From: Gerris lacustris
Taxonomy: Eukaryota; Arthropoda; Insecta; Hemiptera; Gerridae
Direction of reading: 5' to 3'
Assembly: GCA_951217055.1 (NCBI GenBank)
Contig: OX578283.1
Span: 66,075,228 to 66,139,227, forward strand
DNA length: 64,000 bases
Position 1 is the first letter of the stretch, and the number at the start of each line of letters is the position of its first letter. The notes below the pieces were generated by a model, which did not search any database, was not told the origin of the DNA, and worked only from the letters and a program-made list of their open reading frames with translations. A program made the translations under genes and the position numbers. This document shows, piece by piece, positions 56,981 to 64,000 of this stretch.

Positions 56981-57375
56981 GATGTGCCACGCAAGCGTGA
57001 CACATCGTTTCGTCGCATCCGACTCATCAGGGGCCCGACGATGCCCACCCAACTCTGGACCTATACCAGATCAAGAAGATCAGATGTAGGACTTATCAGA
57101 GACGAGCGTGCTCTCATACCGCCATTCTTGCTTGGCTGGCAAAACACAACAGCAATGTAATACCGTGATTGCACACTGCAATAGGCTACACAATTCGTCG
57201 GACGCCACGAAACGTTGCAGGACATGGCGTAATGCCGAGCCAACTTCTTCATGACGTAATGTCTGATGTTGGAACAGTTCCTATGTGTCTCGCTTGCGTG
57301 GCACACCCCTTGGTGTCTCTCACAAATTGGGTAGCCTATTGCAGTGTGCAAACACGGTATTACATTACTGTTATA
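56981..57375. repeat. GC-richer inverted-repeat block with hammerhead core
   Basis: GTGCCACGCAAGCGTGACAC at 56984 is opposed by GTGTCTCGCTTGCGTGGCAC near 57294. TGCACACTGCAATAGGCTAC near 57172 is opposed by GTAGCCTATTGCAGTGTGCA near 57330. It directly adjoins the 312-bp palindrome. A hammerhead core lies on the minus strand and a decayed counterpart on the plus strand (57190-57220, GTCGGACGCCACGAAACG). Confidence 0.6.
56999..57030 (-). ncRNA. Hammerhead-type core, CTGATGA...GACGAAAC
   Basis: Minus strand: CTGATGA (57030-57024), a perfect GTCG/CGAC stem II with a GATG loop, and GAAAC (57011-57007). A 12-bp hairpin follows (56981-57006), so stem III could be long, or short with a GTC at 57001-56999. 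I could not find a convincing stem I. Core consensus is perfect; activity is uncertain. Confidence 0.5.
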
Positions 57376-58735
57376 TATATTATAAATATATACACACATA
57401 CATACATATATTTATTAAAATATGATTAATTTTACATACATAAGAGTACATACTCGTAGAAAAAATAATTTCTTCTATTTCCTCAATGTTATAATATTTG
57501 AACACTAACACTCTCACAGTATATTATAGAAATTTAATTAATTAAAACTGTAGAAACAAAGTCGTTTTCCACATATACTTTTTAATCAACAAATGCAAAT
57601 TCGTGTTCTTTGCATTAAATAAAAATTATATATATTACACACAAATATTATATATATATTCTTCAAGTTTGTGTTGATTTTTTTTTATTAATATTACTTG
57701 AGAACATATTTGATTAGTCATTACACTTATATAATTATGTAATGTACAGGTTCATAAAAAAAGAGAGGTTCGAGACTAAACTATGCTAATTTCTAAGGCA
57801 AGATTAAAACTGAAAAATATCCCTTTGTCTAGCTAAGTTCTTTAAATATTCCGTACTTTAAGTTGAAATATTTCTGTTCTCTAAGTATCTGAACAAAAAT
57901 AATTTCGCTAAAAGCAGGGAGAAAACATCAAATGGCTTAAAATAATAATTTTACTTAAAAAGTAAACATACCCTTTTTTTTATTACTAATAATAATATGC
58001 AAATCTTACTGGATGAATTGTAGTTTTCGAAATTTTGGTTTTAACATGGGTAAGTTAGAGGGGAAATAGCAATGAGTCTTTCATTTATGAGGTATACAAA
58101 ATATCTTCATGATTTAATTATTAATATTGATATCATTATTATTATTATTATTAAATTAACCATAAATCAATAGTATTATTCTCTCTTACAATCTACAATC
58201 TCGTTTCTCTTAGTTATTGATTATATCACAAATTTAGTAGAGGCGCCGGCTACTACAGCCAGCCCGATTAGAAGACGGGGGGGGGGGGGTGTATTATCTA
58301 TCAATTTATATGATAGGGTAACCCCGCCCTATCTTTAACGTAGGTTTACAGACCACGTCCTACTTTACTAACTTATTAACAAGTACAAAATATTCTTGAT
58401 GTAAATTCTTGGTCAAGAAACAAGAATACAATATACAGGATACAAGACTACAATGTAGAGGATGACCCACGATAAAATATCATAACATAACCGGTAGATG
58501 CTATGGATCAAATTCAACACAAAAGTTGAGGAAGCATTTATATGCCTATTTCTCAATAATTCTCAAAACATTGATGCATTCCTGTTTTTAGAGTTTTTCA
58601 CGAAAATTTAAAAAAAAAAAAAAAATGCAGAATATATCAAAAACAAAATGAGATAGAAAATTTCAAGATAAATAGAACTTTTTTTATACTACTATATCTC
58701 ATTGTTACAGTGAAATGTAAAGTAAAAAAAAATAG
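57376..58735. other. AT-rich stretch, no gene recognised
   Basis: A 12-G run near 58278 with GC-richer flanks; otherwise featureless. No conserved coding signal. Confidence 0.3.
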
Positions 58736-58739
58736 TTCC

Positions 58740-59350
58740 TAATTTATTGACTTCACATAAATGACAACCATCTAGAGAGCTGATCTAAAACCTATAAAAA
58801 GGACAAATCTTTGTACAACGGATCTCGCCAACACCGAATCTAAACCGTGCCATTGATTTGCCCCTATGTAGGGACAGTAAGAGAAGAAAAAGAAAAATGT
58901 GTACAAGTAAATAAGTACAGATGCAGAAACATTAAACCGACACTTAGGACTCAAGTGTAAACGAACCTGGTTGTCACACATCACTTAATTTATTTCTTTG
59001 TTTACTTTTCCTTTGTTGCTGTCAAGCAACGTTAATCTCTTAATAAAAAATCACAAATTTGAGACCCGTCAAAATGAAGATTGTAAATATGGGACACGTC
59101 AAAACAAATAAAATAACTTGCGGATTTTTTCCGAACTAACTTTCCATACAGCAAAATTTGCTGAAAAAAAAATTAAATTATGCTGAAAGATGGCTAAAAG
59201 TATTAAAATAATGGATTGTCATCGTGTTCTGAGCTATTCTAAAAGTTTCAAATGTCTAGCTACTCGGGAAGATAGTTAAAAATCGATTGCAAGATTTGTA
59301 CCGGACAAAAAAACAAGAAAGCAAGCTAATAAAAACGTAGTAAAAATAGT
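58740..59350 (+). repeat. Family D copy, near full length
   Basis: Runs from CATAAATGACAACCATCTAG / AGAGC, through TGAGACCCGTCAAAATGAAG and TTGCGGATTTTTTCCGAACT, to AAGCTAATAAAAACGTAGTA. Matches 25.97-26.46 kb inverted. Confidence 0.65.
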
Positions 59351-59859
59351 AGCAATGAGTCAGGTAGAACGATCTAACCCCATTAAATATGCTCAAGTGC
59401 AAGATTTATTGACTCAATACAACTAAAAAACTAATGTACAAACACACCATGCAAATGTATTCAGATGCACATAATATATTAAATAATAAATGTAGGAATA
59501 AAATATGATGGGTAAATATCGTACGGAGAACTAACAAGTTCAAAGATCTCTTAATTCTAAGCAAACAGTGGCTTTGACGTTTTTAAGGAGCACTCGACAA
59601 CAGTTGTTCAAATTGAGTGGGGTAAATACAATTTCTACGAAATTGGAATAGAGGTGGTTTGTACGGTATTCTTAACATACCAACACTCAAGAACAATTAG
59701 AATACACTATATTAATGCAATTTCGCTTACAATTATTTAAAGGAGCTTAACTACGACAAATTTAGTATAATTTTGGGTTCATAAACCCTACTTTTATCTA
59801 CTAGGCATTGCGTGGCTCTATCATTGAAGTGAGCGTATAGTAATAAAAATATGAATTGA

Positions 59860-60430
59860 ATATTGAAAAAAATAGATAATCATGAATCATGATGAGTTGA
59901 TAGGTAAAGGGTATGCTATTAGTAAGAAAACCACCCTCCATTCATACTAATTCTCTAACCACACATCTCCTTTTCAATTATTAAAAAATGTATCACTTCA
60001 CTACACAAAAAAAACTTCTGCTTATATCAAGACGATGTATATAAAGTTTTATTAAAATCGTTGCGTTAGAACGTAAGATATCAGTAAAAACGTTGTTTTC
60101 TCTACTTTAAACGTTTATGGTTCGCTTTAATAGTTTTAACGATCTTTATAAATTCATACAATAGTTGTTGGTTTTACTACAAAATCTTATTTGAAAAAAT
60201 TTTCGTTTCATCGAATAGATAAAGTTAGAATTTATTTCCGTCCTAAAATTCTAATTTTAATGTGCATGTTTACGCGAGCGTTGCGCGCGAATCCTTGAGC
60301 AGACAACGTTGTCCAACGAACTCGTCCCGAGCATTGGTAAAATTAATATGTGTACAAACTTTCATCAAAATCGGTCAATTTTTATTCAAGTAATCGCCTT
60401 AGGTTTCAGACGCACAGACAGACACACAGA
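59860..60430 (-). repeat. Family B copy, near full length
   Basis: AATCATGATGAGTTGATAG-type end, AACGTAAGATATCAGTAAAA, the GCGAGCGTTGCGCGCGAATC palindrome and a CAGACAGACACACAGACACG tract. Confidence 0.65.
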
Positions 60431-61155
60431 CACGGATCATATTACATTGAATGTATGAAGCTCGCTACGCTTGCTTCAATTAAAATTTTTATCTAATAAA
60501 ATTTTCTTTTGATATTAGCAACATCAAAATTGCAATGCAATGAGAATATAGTTTAGACCTAACTCTCTTGAAGAAATATGTTATAGACCTATAACAGGAA
60601 AGAGGTATGGTTGAAAATCATAAAATAATGTTTGCCACAGTATGTTGAATGTTCCTAAGCCTATTATCAAACATAATTTATTTTTAACTGAGTAATGTTT
60701 AAACAGCTATAATAAGCACACATGAGAAAATATAAAAATTGTTTTAAAAACCTTAAATATATCTATAAAATAAAAAATGAAAAAATAAAAACTCTAAGAA
60801 AGAGGTAAAAACATAACCTGTTTTACGAACATTAAAAACTTTAAATCAGAAATTGAAATAATTCAGGTAATATAACGTTATTTTTTATAATACGACTTCT
60901 AAAACAAGATAAACAACATGCTGCCATTTATCTAATAAAACTCATAGTTTAGACACAAACTATAAAATGGCGAAGTACTTAAACAAAATTTCAACCTTAG
61001 TACATACTAAATATCTAAACCAAGCTATCTCAAAACAGCTTTGCAATAGAGTTTACCCAAAACAAAACACATTAAAAACATAGACAGTTAATAAATTATT
61101 AACAGTATTTAGACAGAGGATAGTTAACATCTGGAACATGAATAACTCATAGTTA

Positions 61156-61159
<4 letters not shown>
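60431..61159. other. AT-rich stretch, no gene recognised
   Basis: No repeats shared with the window and no coding signal seen. Confidence 0.3.

Positions 61160-61247
<88 letters not shown>
61160..61247. repeat. (TA)n microsatellite
   Basis: About 88 bp of pure TA dinucleotides. Confidence 0.95.
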
Positions 61248-61249
<2 letters not shown>

Positions 61250-61382
61250 GTATTCTAAGTTATGGGTTCATAACATTTTAGCTCTTGCTTTTAAAGGTCT
61301 TTGTGTAGAAACACCAAGATCTCTGTAATAAATTCTATCTTACTTATTCCTCAATATTTGCAAAATAAATAAAGCTTTAAAA

Positions 61383-61431
61383 ATGCCAATATAATTGCAC
61401 GAATAATTTATCGTGCAATTAATATTGGCAT
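61383..61431. repeat. Hairpin with 20-bp arms
   Basis: ATGCCAATATAATTGCACGA, an 8-base loop, then its inverse with one extra base. Reminiscent of a tiny fold-back element. Confidence 0.7.
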
Positions 61432-61589
61432 ATTTGATAAAACCTCTAAATATAACAATAAATCCACACCGACATATATATTCAGAATATTAAAAACGCA
61501 TTTCTTCATCTTCAATAAGATTAGAAGTATGATCAGCTAGAATTATAAATAGTAAAATAAGTTGATTATAAAAATAAATATTTTTGAAA

Positions 61590-62232
61590 ACAAGCTTTTA
61601 TTCGTATTCTTCTCAGAAACCCCTTTCATTTGATACCCATATTATGGGCGTGCTAAAAAAACCAAACTAGTCCGCCATCTTGGGCTGCCCACCATATTGG
61701 ATTTAATATGACGTCACTTAGCAGCCATGAATTGTCATCCAAAGAAAATGTGTATGCAAAATTTCAATTAAAATCGGCTGAGGATAACTGCTTCAAAATG
61801 CAGTTACAAGATTTGACCCGAACATACATATACATATACAATACATACATCATACATACAATCATTGCAAGTTAAATAAAAGCTTGTAAAAACATATTAT
61901 TTAAAAACAAGTTTTTACCTTGGGCCATCCGCCATATTTAATTTAGAGTGAAGGCATTTTATTTTTCGTATTCTTCTCATCAAACCCTTTCATTTGATCC
62001 CATATCATGGGCGTTCTTAAAAAATAACTAGTCCGCCAGCTTGGGCAGTCCGTTGGCATATTGGATTTAGAATGACGTCACTTAGCTAATCGTGCATTGT
62101 CATCCAAACTAAGCCTGTATGCTAAATTTCAATTCAATCGGTTGAGGATAACTGCTTTAAAATTCAGTTGCAAGATTTGACCCGAACATACATACATACA
62201 TACATACATACATACATACATACATACATAAA

Positions 62233-62264
<32 letters not shown>

Positions 62265-62310
62265 AACATACATACAAACATTGCAAGTTAAATAAAAGCT
62301 TGTAAAAACA
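61590..62310 (+). repeat. Two tandem copies of family C
   Basis: First copy about 61590-61895, second about 61900-62310. Both end with GATTTGACCCGAACATACAT, an ACAT tract (about 110 bp in the second) and GCAAGTTAAATAAAAGCTTG. The junction reads straight from one tail into the next head. Confidence 0.7.
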
Positions 62311-62699
62311 TAAGCTTTAGAAACCTTAAGTTCAATTTTGGGTCATGTTAGAATTTAGAATCGTTAGAAGCAGGTTTATCCGGAGTATCTGGTGGTTTTC
62401 ATTTACCGCAATGCACTTATATGTCGCCCCAAACTCTTGAATATTGCATCTAAGGGGGAACTTTCATCGACCTATCTGGTTGCATTCTAAAGAATTTGTG
62501 GTTATATAAAAGTATTTTCTAATAAAGTCATGTTCATACGAATTAGGTAAGTAGCTCTGTATAATAACTGCAGTTAGTCATGAATCCTTATTTTGAGAAA
62601 TGAACAATATATTAGTTTTTTGTAAAGAAAAATTACAATTACTAATTAGAAATAAATAATGACATCTCTCGACTAAAGTAACGATAGTACAAGGCCGCT

Positions 62700-63385
62700 T
62701 TTAACTACTTCTGCCGGTTTCAACCACTAGTGGTCCTATCCAACCGGTTTAAACCACTAGTGGTCGTCTTCAGCCGTCTTTCAACTACCAGTTGTGGTCA
62801 CAGCCACTTTCAACCACTAGTGAACGTCTTCAGCCGGTTTCAGCTACTAGTGGTCGTATCCAGCCGGTTTAAACCACTAGTGGTCGTCTTCAGCTGGCTT
62901 TCACCCTCTATTGGTCGTCACAGCCACTTTCAACCACTAGTGAACGTCTTCAGCCGGTTTCAACTACCAGTGGTCGTCTTCAGCCGGCTTTCACCCTCTA
63001 TTGGTCGTCTTTAGCCAGCTTTCAACCACTAGTGGTGGTCACAGCCACTTTCAACCACTAGTGAACGTCATCAGCCGGTTTCAACTACTAGTGGTCGTCT
63101 TCAGCCGGCTTTCACCCTCTATTGGTCGTCTTCAGCCAGCTTTCAACCACTAGTGGTCGTTTTCAGCCAGCTTTCACCCTCTATTGGTCGTCTGCAGCCA
63201 GCTTTCAACTACTAGTGGTCGTTTTCAGCCAGCTTTCACCCTCTATTGGTCGTCTTCAGCCAGCTTTCAACTACTAGTGGTTGTCATCAGCCAGCTTTCA
63301 CCCTCTATTGGTCGTCTTCAGCCATCTTTCAACTACTTGTGGTCGTCTTCCCCCACTTTTAACTACATGTGGTCGTCTTCAGCGG
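62700..63385. repeat. 31-bp minisatellite alternating as 62-bp dimers
   Basis: Unit TCAGCCAGCTTTCAACCACT / AGTGGTCGTCT, 31 bp. Many units alternate between ACTAGTGGTCGT and TCTATTGGTCGT versions, giving a 62-bp dimer. The perfect palindrome ACCACTAGTGGT recurs in the first type. Long open frames here follow from lack of stops in the unit and are not genes. Confidence 0.9.
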
Positions 63386-63524
63386 TGTTGAGACAAATTG
63401 ATTAAGGAATCAACCTCTGTCTCAATCACTGTGCAACACTGATTCTTTCTTGTGTCTTTCATTAAAGATGATAACTATTTATTATTTTTTTAATCTTTAT
63501 TGTATTACACAACTACAATTTTAC

Positions 63525-63561
63525 CACTAACACTTACAGCATGTAACTGTAAGTGTTAGTG
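63525..63561. repeat. Perfect hairpin, 15-bp arms
   Basis: CACTAACACTTACAG, loop CATGTAA, CTGTAAGTGTTAGTG. Could be a terminator-like or fold-back structure; context gives no function. Confidence 0.75.
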
Positions 63562-63734
63562 TTAACATTGTTTATTTGACTTGAATGGTATGAAAACGTG
63601 AAAATCCAGTGACTATCCCTTTTGGCGTTGATGTTGTAAGTATAATATAAATAAATAGATGAAACATAATGAAATCATATTTCTAATTAGAGGTAAAATA
63701 AATAAATATAAATTGAAAGATAGATAAAGTAGTA

Positions 63735-64000
63735 GTAGTAGTAGTAGTAGTCTAGTACTTTCTACTAGGACGGGTAGGACGAACCACTTGTTCGAACCTT
63801 GCAATTAGGCCATCACTTAGGCCCTTTTTACGCCCCGCGGTAGAGAGTTCCAGCCACTTCACACATCATACCTCTGTACATAGTACCGCCAAAGCGAGTA
63901 TGATGTGATCAATAGTGAGCCATATAAATCAGAGTGTCACGGCGAGGAATCGAACCCCGTCTCGTTCCACTCGAGATTCAGTGATGGCCGAGCAGACGTG
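63735..64000 (-). repeat. tRNA-derived SINE (family S2) with (TAC)n tail
   Basis: Minus strand from the window edge: CACGTCTGCTCGGCCATCAC, B-box GGTTCGATTCC (63956-63946), CTGATTTATATGGCTCACTA, a roughly 150-bp body, then a (TAC)n tail at about 63728-63750. The 5' end may extend beyond the window. The tail matches that of the LINE at 16-20 kb. Confidence 0.7.

Noticed and set aside
62730..63405. Open frames of 94 and 73 codons
   Set aside because: Follow from a 31-bp repeat lacking stops; reading frame rotates each unit and there is no protein signature.

Overview
The window is AT-rich, intron-scale eukaryotic DNA dominated by mobile elements and tandem repeats. It has no operons, no ribosome-binding sites and no dense gene content. 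Arthropod-type non-LTR retrotransposons, Penelope-like elements, tRNA-derived SINEs, TIR (terminal inverted repeat) MITEs and CAGA/CTGT-bearing dispersed repeats point to an insect. I lean towards a hemipteran, but that is a guess. No complete host gene is recognisable. One short segment (33027-33114, minus) looks like a terminal coding exon.

Layout. 0-5.4 kb: dispersed repeats (called family A and B here), an hAT-type MITE with a second MITE nested in it, and a decayed reverse-transcriptase fragment. 5.4-16 kb: more A/B copies, a three-layer nest at 8.6-9.7 kb (a 57-bp LINE tail and a TA-flanked piggyBac-like transposon), a second piggyBac-like element at 12.2-13.3 kb, and a tRNA-SINE. 16.1-20.8 kb: a full-length, apparently intact non-LTR retrotransposon with two ORFs and a 13-bp target-site duplication (TSD). 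21.3-33 kb: a 49-bp satellite, copies of families D and E, a C/T-rich minisatellite, a large inverted pair of A elements and a 34-bp satellite. 33-38 kb: the candidate host exon, A/B/E copies, a solitary Penelope terminus with a 14-bp TSD and a tandem triplication with poly-A tails. 38.3-40.5 kb: a Penelope-like element with identical inverted 382-bp arms, each carrying a hammerhead-ribozyme core, lodged between TA microsatellites. 40.8-44.5 kb: a MITE with perfect 66-bp arms, then a putative large DNA transposon that contains a family E element that contains an R2-like LINE fragment. 44.7-64 kb: SINEs, a Harbinger-type MITE, a decayed Penelope ORF, three more minisatellites (one with 160-bp higher-order structure), a roughly 312-bp palindrome and further dispersed repeats.

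How the parts relate. The LINE, its ultra-short tail copy and one tRNA-SINE family all end in TAC/ACT repeats, which suggests a shared 3'-end recognition system. Penelope remnants recur and come with about ten hammerhead-like motifs in every stage from intact core to decayed. Nested insertions give a relative chronology. All comparisons were made by eye; no search, alignment or folding was run, so dispersed-repeat boundaries are approximate (about plus or minus 20 bp) unless a TSD or exact repeat defines them.
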